From NCBI GenBank assembly GCA_031270805.1, contig JAISWK010000031.1:1-54080 (forward strand): a DNA stretch of 54,080 bases, given 5' to 3'. Positions 38,875 through 48,860 of this stretch are shown piece by piece (position 1 is the stretch's first letter; the number at the start of each line of letters is the position of its first letter). This DNA is from Gracilibacteraceae bacterium. Lineage in GTDB: Bacteria; Bacillota; Desulfitobacteriia; Desulfitobacteriales; Syntrophobotulaceae. The notes beneath the pieces were generated by a model that had not been told where the DNA came from, made no database searches, and saw only the letters and a list, made by a program, of their open reading frames with translations. The translations under genes were made by a program, and so were the position numbers.

Positions 38875-40320
38875 TCAATATCCGCTGCCGGCGGATTGGG
38901 CCTGGAGCAGTTCCTGTTTCACCGTCCATAGGGCCGGCGACAAATCGACATAATAATTATGCGGGTTTTCAAACCGCGTCACGGCCGGCCACAGGGTTGC
39001 GATCTCCGCCTGGCAGTAAGCGCGGATGTCATTTAAGGCGGGCGGCCGGTACACCGCCTCCCCCCGCAGGAAAACCGGCGTCAGCAGTTCCCGGGCCGTG
39101 AAGTTGGTCAGGGTTTTCCGTTTCCAGACAAAATCGGGATCGAACAGTTCCAGCGGTCGGGCGTCGTCCACCGTCTCATTGTGCAGGCAAATGTAGTCGG
39201 CTTCGGCCTGGCCGGTTTGCCGGTCGTACAGGCGGTAAACTTTTTTAAAATGCGGCGTCGTGATTTTGCTCACATTATCGCTGATCTTGATTTTCGGCGT
39301 CAGCCGGCCGGCCTCATCCTCCACGGCCGCCAGTTTGTAGACGCCGCCGAAAACCGGATTGCTTTTGGCGGTGATCAGGCGTTCGCCGACGCCGAACAAA
39401 TCCACCCGCGCGCCCTGCAAAATCAAATCCCGGATCAGGTACTCGTCCAGCGCGTTGGAGGCGACGATCTTGCAGTCGGGATAGCCGGCTTCATCCAGCA
39501 TTTGCCGCGCCGCCACCGACAGGTAAGTAATGTCCCCCGAATCCAGTCTGATCCCGCGCGGGCGGTGGCCGAGCGGATCAAGGACGGTGCGGAAAGCGCG
39601 GATAGCGTTGGGTACTCCGCTTTTCAGCGCATTGTACGTGTCCACCAGCAGGACGGCGTTTTCCGGGTAAGTGCGGCAGTAAACCGCAAAGGCCTCGTAT
39701 TCGCTGTCAAACATCTGAATCCAGGAATGAGCCATCGTCCCGCTGGCCGGAACGCCGTAGCGCATCTCCGCCAGCGTACAGGCCGTGCCGCCGCAGCCGG
39801 CGATATAGGCGGCTCGGGCCCCGTTCAGCGCGGCGTCCGCGCCCTGAGCCCGGCGGGAGCCAAATTCCGTGACCGTGCGTCCCTGGGCTGCGCGGACGAT
39901 GCGGTTGGCTTTCGTCGCGATGAGCGATTGATGGTTCAGGGTCAGGAGGAGAAAGGTTTCGATTAGCTGGGCTTCAATGGCCGGCGCCCGTACCGTCAGC
40001 ACCGGTTCGTTCGGAAAGATCGGCGTCCCTTCCGGCACGGCGTAAATATCGCCCGTAAAGCGAAAGCGGGTGAGATAATCCAGAAATTCCGGCGCGAATC
40101 CGCCTTTGCCGCGCAGAAACGCTATATCCTCCGCCGTGAAACGCAAATTTTCGATATAGGTAACGACTTGCTCCAGGCCGGCCGCGATGGCGAATCCGCC
40201 GCCGTCCGGCACCTTGCGGAAATAAAGGTCAAAATAAGTGATGCGCCGCTCCTGCCCCGCGAGAAAATAACCGTTCCCCATTGTCAATTCGTAAAAATCA
40301 CAGAGCAAAGTGTAATTCAT
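38875..40320 (-). CDS. pncB: Nicotinate phosphoribosyltransferase
   Basis: MNYTLLCDFYELTMGNGYFLAGQERRITYFDLYFRKVPDGGGFAIAAGLEQ; EFGSRRAQG; GTMAHSWIQMF; IRLDSGDITYLS. Confidence 0.95.
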   Translation of the reverse strand: MNYTLLCDFYELTMGNGYFLAGQERRITYFDLYFRKVPDGGGFAIAAGLEQVVTYIENLRFTAEDIAFLRGKGGFAPEFLDYLTRFRFTGDIYAVPEGTPIFPNEPVLTVRAPAIEAQLIETFLLLTLNHQSLIATKANRIVRAAQGRTVTEFGSRRAQGADAALNGARAAYIAGCGGTACTLAEMRYGVPASGTMAHSWIQMFDSEYEAFAVYCRTYPENAVLLVDTYNALKSGVPNAIRAFRTVLDPLGHRPRGIRLDSGDITYLSVAARQMLDEAGYPDCKIVASNALDEYLIRDLILQGARVDLFGVGERLITAKSNPVFGGVYKLAAVEDEAGRLTPKIKISDNVSKITTPHFKKVYRLYDRQTGQAEADYICLHNETVDDARPLELFDPDFVWKRKTLTNFTARELLTPVFLRGEAVYRPPALNDIRAYCQAEIATLWPAVTRFENPHNYYVDLSPALWTVKQELLQAQSAGSGY

Positions 40321-40357
40321 CAGCCATGACCGTCCTTTTGTTGAATTTGCCTGAATC

Positions 40358-40957
40358 TCACTGCCAGCGCACACAGAGGTTATTGTATTTTTCTTCGCCG
40401 ATGGTGGTGCTTTCCTCGTGCCCCGGGTAAACTACGGTCGCCTCGTTCAGGGTATAGAGTTTTTCCCGGATGGAACGGGCCAGATCGCTCGCGGAGCCGC
40501 CGGGAAAATGCGTGTAGCCGACGTCGGTGTGAAATAGCGTGTCGCCGCTGAATAAAATCCCCTCCGCGTAATAACAAAGGCCGCCCGGGGTATGGCCCGG
40601 GGTGTGCAAAACCCGCAGCGCCGTATCCCCGAGCGGAATAAGGTCGCCGTCGCTCAGGAGGCGGTCGGCCGGGACGGAAATATTGCGCAGCAAAGGCTCA
40701 TCGGCGGCGTGAATACAAACCGCCGCCCCCGTCGCCTCCCGCAGGGCCGCCACGGCGCCGGTATGGTCGTGGTGGCCGTGCGTCAGCAGGATAAAGTCGA
40801 CCCGCAGGCCCAGGGCCCGGATCCGGGCCAAGATGGCCGCCGCCCCGTCGCCCGGATCAATCACGGCGGCCGTCAGTGTTTTCGCACACCAGAACAAGTA
40901 GCAGTTTTCCCGCAATTCCGTTGCGGAAACGATGGTTTCGTGCTTATAAGCCCCCAT
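40358..40957 (-). CDS. MBL-fold metallohydrolase (glyoxalase II-like)
   Basis: LLTHGHHDHTGAVAAL...HTPGHTPGGLCYY...LFSGDTLF...YPGHEESTTIGEEKYNN. Confidence 0.93.
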   Translation of the reverse strand: MGAYKHETIVSATELRENCYLFWCAKTLTAAVIDPGDGAAAILARIRALGLRVDFILLTHGHHDHTGAVAALREATGAAVCIHAADEPLLRNISVPADRLLSDGDLIPLGDTALRVLHTPGHTPGGLCYYAEGILFSGDTLFHTDVGYTHFPGGSASDLARSIREKLYTLNEATVVYPGHEESTTIGEEKYNNLCVRWQ

Positions 40958-40960
40958 TTT

Positions 40961-41605
40961 TTAACCCTCGTAATCCCGTAAAAAAGGATTATATTTTTTC
41001 TCCCAACCGATGGTTGTTTCTTCCATATGGCCGGGATAAACCCGTGTCCCTTCATCCAGGACAAACAGTTTTTCCCGGATCGAAGCAAGCAGGAGCCGAG
41101 TGTCGCCGCCGGGAAAATCCGTCCGCCCGACGGAAGCGCGGAAGAGCGTATCGCCGCTGAAGAGGACGCCCGAGCCGTGCAGACAAATACCACCCGGCGA
41201 GTGGCCGGGCGTGTGCAGGACGCGCAAAGTCAGACTGCCGAGCATGATTTCGTCCCCATCGGCCAGCAGTTTTTCCGCCGCCCGCAGACGCCCGTTCAGG
41301 CCGAAGAGACCGGAGAGATTGAGGGCCGGGTTCGTCAGCATCTCGGCGTCGGCGGCGTGAATCGCCGCCGGAGCGTTCAGGGCGTCGCGCACCGCGTCCA
41401 AGGCGCCGATATGGTCGTAATGGCCGTGGGTCAGGATGATCTGCTCCACTTGGACGCCCGCTTCCCCCACCTGAGCCAGGATGGCTGGCCCGCCGTCGCC
41501 GGGGTCGATCAGAATCCCCCGCCCGGACGACTGTTCCCAGAACAAGTAGCAGTTGGCGCCGGCGCCGGGGGTGCGGAGCAAGCGGAGACCGTATGAATCT
41601 GGCAT
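40961..41605 (-). CDS. MBL-fold metallohydrolase (glyoxalase II-like), paralog of neighbour
   Basis: ILTHGHYDHIGALDAV...HTPGHSPGGICLH...LFSGDTLFRASVGRTDFPGG...YPGHMEETTIGWEKKYNPF. Confidence 0.93.
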   Translation of the reverse strand: MPDSYGLRLLRTPGAGANCYLFWEQSSGRGILIDPGDGGPAILAQVGEAGVQVEQIILTHGHYDHIGALDAVRDALNAPAAIHAADAEMLTNPALNLSGLFGLNGRLRAAEKLLADGDEIMLGSLTLRVLHTPGHSPGGICLHGSGVLFSGDTLFRASVGRTDFPGGDTRLLLASIREKLFVLDEGTRVYPGHMEETTIGWEKKYNPFLRDYEG

Positions 41606-41619
41606 AAAAAAACCTCCCT

Positions 41620-42306
41620 CTAATCTTTTCCCCTATCCGGTATCCGCCAGTCAATCGGCTCCCGGCCCCAACCGGTCAGGAGGGCGTTGGCCCGGGAAAA
41701 GGGCTTGCTGCCAAAAAAACCGTAGGAAGCCGAAAGCGGGCTGGGGTGGGCCGATTCGATGACGGCGTGCCGGGCGTTCGTGATCAGCGCCTTTTTGGCC
41801 CGGGCGTTTTTCCCCCAGAGAATGAAGACGACGGGGTCTTCCCGCTCATTCAGGACGCTGATAACCCGGTCGGTGAAAACCTGCCAGCCGGCGTTCTGAT
41901 GGGAGTTGGCCCGGCCGCGCCCGACGGTGAGCGTGGCATTGAGGAGCAACACGCCCCGTTCGGCCCAGACGGTGAGGCAGCCATGGTTCGGCGGCGGAAT
42001 GTTCAGGTCGTTCCGCAGTTCCCGGAAAATATTTTGCAGCGACGGCGGCGGGGTAACGCCCGGTTGCACCGAAAAACTGAGTCCGTGGGCCTGACCCGGC
42101 TCATGGTAAGGATCCTGGCCGAGGACGACCGCCTTGACCCGGCTGTAGGACGTGAAATGCAGGGCGTTGAATATATCGTGCATATCGGGATAGACGTCGC
42201 CCGCTCTGTATTCCCGGAGCAGGAACTGCCGCAGGCGCCGGTAATACTCCTGCTCAAACTCCGTTCCCAGGTAGTTCCGCCAGTCGTTCTTCAGGATCTC
42301 CGCCAC
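41620..42306 (-). CDS. ung: Uracil-DNA glycosylase, family 1
   Basis: [76 protein letters not shown]. Confidence 0.97.
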   Translation of the reverse strand: MAEILKNDWRNYLGTEFEQEYYRRLRQFLLREYRAGDVYPDMHDIFNALHFTSYSRVKAVVLGQDPYHEPGQAHGLSFSVQPGVTPPPSLQNIFRELRNDLNIPPPNHGCLTVWAERGVLLLNATLTVGRGRANSHQNAGWQVFTDRVISVLNEREDPVVFILWGKNARAKKALITNARHAVIESAHPSPLSASYGFFGSKPFSRANALLTGWGREPIDWRIPDRGKD

Positions 42307-42331
42307 ATAAGCCCTCCTTACAACGCGTTGC

Positions 42332-42925
42332 TCAGGAAAAAAGAGCGCGCGCCGCCGCCCATTCCTGCGGCGTGTTTACATTCGTGCTGATCGCGGCGGC
42401 CAGTTCTCCCGTAAACGGCGCCAGGCAGAGAACATCGGCCGGCGATCCGGCCGCGAACACCTGCCTCATTTTCAGCTGCCCCCGCCGCAGGTTATCCTCC
42501 AGCGCCGGGAGCAAATCCCGGTGATAAAAGGCGTGTAACGGGTGGGTGAGTCCCGTCGTCTTCGGGATAAAAGCCAGCGCGCCCGGCGTTTCCCGGCCAC
42601 GAAGCCACAGTTCGCTCACGGCGGCGGCGGAAAAAAGGGGCAAGTCGCAAGCCGCCAAAAAAACATAGTCATAAGCGGCGGCCTTCAACACCGTACACAA
42701 ACCGCCCAGCGGCCCCTGATCCGGCACTTCGTCCGCCAGCACCCGGTAGCCGTAAGCGGCGAGGCGCGGGTCGCCGCCGCTGAGCAAAACCTCCGGAAAC
42801 AGCCCGCTCAATACCTTCAACGTGTCTTCGAGCAGCGTTTTCTCCCGTCCGGGCAGGAAAGCTTTGTCCCGCCCCATGCGCCGGCTGCGGCCTCCGGCCA
42901 GTACCACCCCTGTCGCCGGCAACAT
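42332..42925 (-). CDS. mobA: Molybdenum cofactor guanylyltransferase
   Basis: [43 protein letters not shown]. Confidence 0.9.
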   Translation of the reverse strand: MLPATGVVLAGGRSRRMGRDKAFLPGREKTLLEDTLKVLSGLFPEVLLSGGDPRLAAYGYRVLADEVPDQGPLGGLCTVLKAAAYDYVFLAACDLPLFSAAAVSELWLRGRETPGALAFIPKTTGLTHPLHAFYHRDLLPALEDNLRRGQLKMRQVFAAGSPADVLCLAPFTGELAAAISTNVNTPQEWAAARALFS

Positions 42926-42927
42926 AC

Positions 42928-43767
42928 TCACTCCACTATGCAAAATCCGAGCGCCCCCGGCCCGATATGCGTGCCAACGACGGCGCCGATTTCCAGGACG
43001 ACAAATTCCCGCACCTTGTATTCGCGGGCAATCGCTTCCCGCAATAAAGCCAGAGAGGATGTATCCAGGCTGTAGGCGAGATAGATGGTTTTATCGTTCA
43101 GCGTCCGGCCGTTTCTCCGCACGCCGTCCAGCATCCATTGCAGCGCCTTTTTATAGCCGCGCGCCTTGGCCAGCATGATTACTTCCCCGCCGCGAATCGT
43201 GATCACGGGCTTGATGCCCAGGATATTGCCTACGACGGCCGAGGCCCGCGACAGTCTGCCGCCGCGGCGCAAATGATCCAAACTGTCGATGACGCCGTAC
43301 ATCATGTGTCCCGTCGCCGCCCGGCGGCCCCAGTCCGCGATCTCCGCGCCGGAACGGCCGGCCCGGGCCAGACGGGCCGCCTCCAGCACAATGGCCCCGA
43401 GGGAAAAAGTCGCCGTCATCGAATCAATCAGGTATATGCCTTCCGCGCCCAGAGTCTCCCGGGCCAGCACCGCCGAGTTATAGGTTCCGCTCAGTTTGGA
43501 GGAAATAAAAATCCCGACTATTTCCCGCCCGGCTGCGCGGTGCGTGCGGAAAGCCTCAATAAACCGCGCCGGCGTCACTTGGGAGGTCGTAGGTAAAGCC
43601 GGGTTTTCCGCCATTTTGCGAAAAAATTCCCTGCTGGACAAATCCAGCCCGTCCCAATAAGATTCCGCGCCAAAAAAGACCTGTAACGGTAAAACCTGTA
43701 TACCGTTGGCTTCAGCCGGGGCGCCGGTCAACTCACTGGTGCTGTCCGTGATGATTTGAACCGTCAT
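42928..43767 (-). CDS. DegV family protein
   Basis: VQIITDSTSELTGAPAEANGIQVLPLQVFFG; PTTSQVTPARFIEAF; ISSKLSGTYNSAVLA. Confidence 0.95.
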   Translation of the reverse strand: MTVQIITDSTSELTGAPAEANGIQVLPLQVFFGAESYWDGLDLSSREFFRKMAENPALPTTSQVTPARFIEAFRTHRAAGREIVGIFISSKLSGTYNSAVLARETLGAEGIYLIDSMTATFSLGAIVLEAARLARAGRSGAEIADWGRRAATGHMMYGVIDSLDHLRRGGRLSRASAVVGNILGIKPVITIRGGEVIMLAKARGYKKALQWMLDGVRRNGRTLNDKTIYLAYSLDTSSLALLREAIAREYKVREFVVLEIGAVVGTHIGPGALGFCIVE

Positions 43768-43773
43768 GACCGC

Positions 43774-45093
43774 TTAGTCATCCCCCTGTCCCGGCATTTC
43801 CCCGGCCGTCCTCTCTCCGCCGTTCTCCGCTTCGCTTTCCTCCGCCGCTTCGCTTTCTTCCGCCGCTTCGCTTTCCTCCGCCGCTTCGCTTCCCTCCGCC
43901 GCTTCGCTTCCCTCCGCCGCTTCGCTTCCCTCCGCCGCTTCGCTTCCCTCCGCTGCTTCGCTTCCCTCCGCTGCTTCGCTTCCTTCCGCCTCAGCCGCCG
44001 CTTCCGCCTCGGCCCGGGCTTCTTCCTCCAATCGGGCCGCCTCTTCCTGCGCCAGCAAATAGCGCACTTCCGGATCCATATCGGACATGGCGCTGTAGTC
44101 GGAGGTTCGATCCGTGGTGATGCCCAGGAGGATATTCTGCCCCATCAGTCGGGCCATCCGGCGATTGACTTCCCAATAGCTCAAATTATTCAGCAGGATG
44201 GGCCAACCCGGCATGGTCTGGTTGATGATGGAAGCGTCGCCGAAATGAACGGCTACTTTCGCCAGTTTCAGCAAATCCGGGAAGGACAAATCCGTTTCCA
44301 CCGCTTTCAGCACTTCGGGCAGCAGCTGGGGAATTTTTGTGATGGTCTCACTCCGCATCGCCCTGGCCGCCAGCGCTTTCAGCATTTTCTGCTGGCGGGC
44401 CGTCCGCCCGATATCCGCCGTGGGCGTATCGCGAAAACGAGCGTACTGCAAAGCCTGCGCCCCGTCCAAATGCTGCTGTCCCTGCCGCAGATTGATAACG
44501 CCGTCCTCCTTGTCCCCCGTCAGTTTGTACATATCCTGCTCCACGTAAATATCCACGCCGCCCAATATGTCAATTATTTCCTTAAAACCGGCAAAATTTG
44601 TCAGCACGTAACCATCCAGCGCTATGCCGGTCAAAGCGGCTGTTTCCTCCACTAAAGTCTGAATATTGCTGTACATGGGCAGAGAATTTATTTTAATATG
44701 TGAATTTTTATATTTTATCCGCGTGTCCCGCGGGATGGAAAGGAGAGAGATAATACGGGCCACAGGGTCGACGCTGGCGACAATGAGGACGTCGGAGTTG
44801 AAAAACGATTCCCCCGGCCGCTTGTCCGTCCCGATCAGTAAAACACTGACGCGCCTGTCCAAGACGGCTTCCTCCGCTTCCGCCGCCACCGGCTCCTCCG
44901 TCTGCTGGGCGGCCAATGGGGCTGACGGCTTCGGTTTGTCGGTAAAAAAATAGAGAGCCGTCGCGCCGGCGGCAACCAGCATCAGGCCCAACGCCGTCAG
45001 GACGACGATCAGCAGGGTCGTCAGCCAATCTCTACCGCCTTTTTTCCTGCCGCGTCTCAACCGCCTTATGCTCCTTCCGCCAATTCCGGCCAA
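43774..45093 (-). CDS. LytR-CpsA-Psr (LCP) family protein with acidic repeat tail
   Basis: VSVLLIGTDKRPGESFFNSDVLIVASVDPVARIISLLSIPRDTRI; YARFRDTPTADIGRTARQQKML; C-terminal ([GE]SEAAE)n. Confidence 0.93.
   Translation of the reverse strand: MAGIGGRSIRRLRRGRKKGGRDWLTTLLIVVLTALGLMLVAAGATALYFFTDKPKPSAPLAAQQTEEPVAAEAEEAVLDRRVSVLLIGTDKRPGESFFNSDVLIVASVDPVARIISLLSIPRDTRIKYKNSHIKINSLPMYSNIQTLVEETAALTGIALDGYVLTNFAGFKEIIDILGGVDIYVEQDMYKLTGDKEDGVINLRQGQQHLDGAQALQYARFRDTPTADIGRTARQQKMLKALAARAMRSETITKIPQLLPEVLKAVETDLSFPDLLKLAKVAVHFGDASIINQTMPGWPILLNNLSYWEVNRRMARLMGQNILLGITTDRTSDYSAMSDMDPEVRYLLAQEEAARLEEEARAEAEAAAEAEGSEAAEGSEAAEGSEAAEGSEAAEGSEAAEGSEAAEESEAAEESEAAEESEAENGGERTAGEMPGQGDD
43829..43990. repeat. 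18-bp tandem repeat encoding ([GE]SEAAE)n, about 9 copies, in LCP C-terminus
   Basis: Protein EGSEAAEGSEAAEGSEAAEGSEAAEGSEAAEGSEAAEESEAAEESEAAEESEAE. Confidence 0.9.
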
Positions 45094-46394
45094 TCCTTCA
45101 TGTATTCCAGTTCTTCCGGCGTATAAAGATTGTCCCCGCCGGACTCGACCGGCGCTTCTTCCACAACGGGCGCTTCCGCCGGTTCAGGATTCTCCGCCAC
45201 CGCTTCCTCTACCGGATCTTCCGTCGGCTGAGGATTTTCCGCCACCGCTTCTGCCGGCTTCTCCGCCGGCGTCTCCGTCGGCTGAGGATTCTCCCTCGCC
45301 GTCTCCCCTGCCGGCGTCTCCGCCGTTTCGTCCGCCGTTTCGTCCGCCGGCTCCGGCTCTTCCGTCGCCGTTTCCTCCGCCTGGGCGCCGGTCATGCGGG
45401 CTCGCGTCTCCGCGTCCAGCCGGTTCAGCACCCCGCCGTCAAAAACGCGGTTGGAAACAATGCCCAGGAGCAAATTTTCTCCCACCAGGCGCGCGGCGGC
45501 TTTATCCACTTCCCAGTAGCTTACGCCGTCCAGATCCAGGAAATTCCCCGGAATAGTCTGGGAAACTATCTCAATATGGGCAAAACCAATCCCCACTTTG
45601 ACCAGGCGCATTAAATCAGGCATACTGATGTCCGACTCCACGGCGTTCAACAGCTGCGGCGCCAGGGTCGGAAGTTTTGTCAGCACCGACGGCTCCAGAC
45701 ATTTGCCCGCAATGGCTTTCAGCACCTTTTGCTGGCGGCCGGAGCGGGAAACATCCGCCAGGGCGTCATTGCGGAACCGCGCGTACTGCAAAGCCTGCAG
45801 ACCGTCAAGAGTCTGCAGCCCGGCCCGCAGGTCGATGAATCCGTCCTCGCCCTCATCCCCTGTCTCAAAGTACATATCCCTTTCCACGTCAATTTCTATC
45901 CCGCCCAGCGTATCGACCACATCCTTGAATCCCTCAAAATTGGTCAGAATATAGCCGTCCGGCCGGATGCCAGTCAGGTTTTCCACCTGATCAATTAGGC
46001 TGGACACTCCCCAACGCATGACTATGGAATTTATTCTCACATCTTCGCCGTTTAGCAGCACCCGCGTGTCCCGCAAAATCGAGAGCATCGACACTACCTG
46101 GGTGTTCGGATCAACCGTCGCCAGCATCAGCGTGTCGGTATTGTAAGCCGTTTCCCCCGGTCGTTTATCCGCGCCAATCAAAAGAATACTGACTCTTTTT
46201 TCCAGTTTTTCCGCCGCCTCAAGTGGCTGGAGCATCGTATTGGGCCGATCCGCCCAGTACACGCCCGCTTCGCGAAACCAGACCAGACCGAAAACCGCCG
46301 TCCCGATCAGGACACCGGTCAGACAGATCGCCGCCAGCAGCAGCCAGCCGCCGATTCTTTGTCGCTGGTTCTTTTTCTTCTTCTTTCTGGGCAT
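45066..46394 (-). CDS. LytR-CpsA-Psr (LCP) family protein with Pro/Glu-rich tail
   Basis: VSILLIGADKRPGETAYNTDTLMLATVDPNTQVVSMLSILRDTRV; C-terminal ENPQPTE/ENPEPAE repeats. Confidence 0.93.
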   Translation of the reverse strand: MPRKKKKKNQRQRIGGWLLLAAICLTGVLIGTAVFGLVWFREAGVYWADRPNTMLQPLEAAEKLEKRVSILLIGADKRPGETAYNTDTLMLATVDPNTQVVSMLSILRDTRVLLNGEDVRINSIVMRWGVSSLIDQVENLTGIRPDGYILTNFEGFKDVVDTLGGIEIDVERDMYFETGDEGEDGFIDLRAGLQTLDGLQALQYARFRNDALADVSRSGRQQKVLKAIAGKCLEPSVLTKLPTLAPQLLNAVESDISMPDLMRLVKVGIGFAHIEIVSQTIPGNFLDLDGVSYWEVDKAAARLVGENLLLGIVSNRVFDGGVLNRLDAETRARMTGAQAEETATEEPEPADETADETAETPAGETARENPQPTETPAEKPAEAVAENPQPTEDPVEEAVAENPEPAEAPVVEEAPVESGGDNLYTPEELEYMKDWPELAEGA

Positions 46395-46445
46395 AGGCGA
46401 TAGCACTCCCTGTAAGCAATAAAATGTACAGGTCGCCGGCCGACC

Positions 46446-47057
46446 TTATTGTGCGCCCCGCAACCGCCGGAGTTTGGCGACGGCCTGATCGGCGATGATC
46501 AGTTCGGCGTGTTCGCGCAGAAAATCCTCTGTAAAAAACATCGCTTCCCCGTACTCATCCAGGATCGTCTCGACATTTTTTTTCTTGCGCAGCGGCGTAA
46601 CCTTGCTCAGAGCGATATAATAATCCCCGTCGTAATTGTAGAGCGTGCTGACAGAACCGGGCGCCGCCGGCAGAGCTGCAGCCGCGTCCACCGCGTCCTC
46701 CAGATCCTCGAAAGCGTATACCCATTCTTCCTTGGGCGCAGATTTGGGGGCTTGACGCTGGGCCAGCTTTCGGTCTAAAGCCTGCTGCAGTATTTGCCCC
46801 AAATCCATTTCCGTTTGCTCATCCTGCTTTACGACCGTCACCACGAATTCATCGGAAGCGACCATGGCCTGAATCCAGAAGGGCTGATCCAAATGAAAAT
46901 CCACTTCTTCCTTGGCTTTGGCGAGCAAATCCCAGAAAAACTGCTCCGAACGGGTCGTCCTCTGGTAAAAATCATGCACCGAAAGATTCATGGCGTCAAG
47001 TTCAGTAAAGGAGATAAAAATGCGAACCGTGTTATCGTTTATTTTCATAATACGCAT
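46446..47057 (-). CDS. mecA: Adaptor protein MecA
   Basis: MKINDNTVRIFISFTELDAMNLSVHDFYQRTTRSEQFFWDLLAKAKEEVDF; C-terminal MecA-like region. Confidence 0.85.
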   Translation of the reverse strand: MRIMKINDNTVRIFISFTELDAMNLSVHDFYQRTTRSEQFFWDLLAKAKEEVDFHLDQPFWIQAMVASDEFVVTVVKQDEQTEMDLGQILQQALDRKLAQRQAPKSAPKEEWVYAFEDLEDAVDAAAALPAAPGSVSTLYNYDGDYYIALSKVTPLRKKKNVETILDEYGEAMFFTEDFLREHAELIIADQAVAKLRRLRGAQ

Positions 47058-47191
47058 AACCGTTTCTCCTTTCCCTTAACCGTCTGTTAACAGTTAAGCT
47101 GTCTCTATTCTAACATATGCGTCCGAAAAAATACAGGACGCGGCGGAAAATAATTATCTTTTACCGCCAGATGGGGACGAAAATGTTATGG

Positions 47192-47263
47192 CTCCCCGAG
47201 CAGGACTCGAACCTGCAACCTACCGGTTAACAGCCGGTTGCTCTACCATTGAGCTATCGAGGA
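47192..47263 (-). tRNA. tRNA-Asn (anticodon GTT)
   Basis: TCCTCGATAGCTCAATGGTAGAGCAACCGGCTGTTAACCGGTAGGTTGCAGGTTCGAGTCCTGCTCGGGGAG folds as a full cloverleaf; CCA not encoded. Confidence 0.97.
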
Positions 47264-47356
47264 ACTCTTTTTTTCAATTATAGCTGGTTATAAATATTTG
47301 TCAAGCATTTGCGAAAAATAGATTAAAAGTCAGAATTTTACATTAATCTCTCTCCG

Positions 47357-48166
47357 TCAAAAATCAACCTTTTTTTCCAATAAATAACCCGTGCCGTAGA
47401 ATACCAGAACCGTTATGGCGGCGAGAACCATGGCGTAGACGATCAGGCACTGATCAAGGTCACGCAGATAATCCAACCTGACCGAGGCGTCCAAGATATC
47501 CATCGGCGTGGGCAGCGGATATACCTTGGTCGCCAGCAGCATCAGCAGGGATATGACCAGGCCGAGTACGACGTAAGTCAGGGAGGTTACGATCCATCCC
47601 GCCCGCAGGTGGGAGAAAAATCCGCGCCTGAGGGTCATCGCCGCGTAAGCGGTCGTCACCGCGTTTATCACCGAGACGAGGAACAGCAGCGCGAAGACGA
47701 TGAAGGTCACAACCGCGGCGCTCTGCTGCTGGGGCGTAAAGCCGAAAAATTGATTCAGGGCTTCCAGCACCAGCGCCCGCACCGTGGCGCCGTAGGCGAC
47801 GAACAAGTTGGCGTAGGCCAGGGCCAGGAAGAAGATCAGGAACCCCAACCCTTCCAGCAGACCGCTCAGGAGTTTGCCGCCGATGATCTGCCAGCCGTCG
47901 CGCGGGGCCATGAAGAGCATGTACCCCTCTTTGTGATTCAATTCGCGGCTGAACGAGGTCAGGATGTCGAGAAAGAGCAAGGCGAAAAACACATTAAAGA
48001 GCATAAACAGAAAGAAGAAGGTGACAGCCGCACTGACCGATTCGATCGTATCAGCGGCAAAACGCAAGTAGAGGTACAGCCCGAGGTTCAGGAGGGAGGC
48101 GGCGGCCAGGAAAACCAGCATCCGTTTTCCCCGCAGAACAAACTCGTACTTAATTAATTTGCCCAC
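47357..48166 (-). CDS. ABC transporter permease-like membrane protein
   Basis: VGKLIKYEFVLRGKRMLVFLAAASLLNLGLYLYL..., six TM-like segments; overlaps the 3' end of the ABC ATPase gene. Confidence 0.82.
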   Translation of the reverse strand: MGKLIKYEFVLRGKRMLVFLAAASLLNLGLYLYLRFAADTIESVSAAVTFFFLFMLFNVFFALLFLDILTSFSRELNHKEGYMLFMAPRDGWQIIGGKLLSGLLEGLGFLIFFLALAYANLFVAYGATVRALVLEALNQFFGFTPQQQSAAVVTFIVFALLFLVSVINAVTTAYAAMTLRRGFFSHLRAGWIVTSLTYVVLGLVISLLMLLATKVYPLPTPMDILDASVRLDYLRDLDQCLIVYAMVLAAITVLVFYGTGYLLEKKVDF

Positions 48167-48860
48167 GATAAACCTCCCGATAAATATCTTCCAGCGAACA
48201 GGCGCGCCCGGCCTGGAGCTCGGGCACGGAACCGGCCAGGACGGCGACGCCGTGGTCAAGAAAAATCGCCTCGTCTATGACTGTTTCCAAATCGTCCACG
48301 AGATGGCTCGTAACGAAAATAACGCGCTCATCCCCCCGCTCCCGCCGGATCAGATCAAGGACAATATCGCGGATCACCACGTCTATCCCGTTCAGGGGCT
48401 CGTCGAGCAAAATTACATCGGCCCGGCGGCTGAAAGCCAGGGCCAGCTTGAGTCCGGCCCGCATGCCTGTGGAAAGATCGCGCACTTTGAGGCGCGGGGT
48501 CAGGTTAAACAGCGGCAGGTACAGGAGGCATTTGGCCCGGTCAAAATCCGGAAACATGTCCGCGAAATAACGAATGATCCCATCGATTTTCATAGCCGCG
48601 TACAAGTACTCCTCCGTGGACATGAAAGAAACCCGGGCCTTGGTGCGCGGCCCCGGCGGCAAGCCGCGGATGAGGATTTCGCCGGCCGTCGGTTTGACCA
48701 GGCCGGCCGCTATTTTCAAAAAGGTGGACTTCCCGCTGCCGTTCGGGCCGAGCAGACCGATGATCCGACCGCCGCGGGCCGTCAGTTGAAAATGTTCCAG
48801 CGCCGCTTTCGCGCCGTAACGCTTGACCAAATCCTTCACCGTCAAAATCGGATCCATCAT
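48150..48860 (-). CDS. ABC transporter ATP-binding protein
   Basis: IIGLLGPNGSGKSTFLKIAAGL; DLSTGMRAGLKLALAFSRRADVILLDEPLNGID. ATG overlaps the lgt stop. Confidence 0.93.
   Translation of the reverse strand: MMDPILTVKDLVKRYGAKAALEHFQLTARGGRIIGLLGPNGSGKSTFLKIAAGLVKPTAGEILIRGLPPGPRTKARVSFMSTEEYLYAAMKIDGIIRYFADMFPDFDRAKCLLYLPLFNLTPRLKVRDLSTGMRAGLKLALAFSRRADVILLDEPLNGIDVVIRDIVLDLIRRERGDERVIFVTSHLVDDLETVIDEAIFLDHGVAVLAGSVPELQAGRACSLEDIYREVYRGQIN

Noticed and set aside
43829-43990. 18-bp periodic repeat considered as CRISPR or non-coding array
   Set aside because: Contiguous in-frame tandem repeat without spacers, encoding an acidic protein tail.
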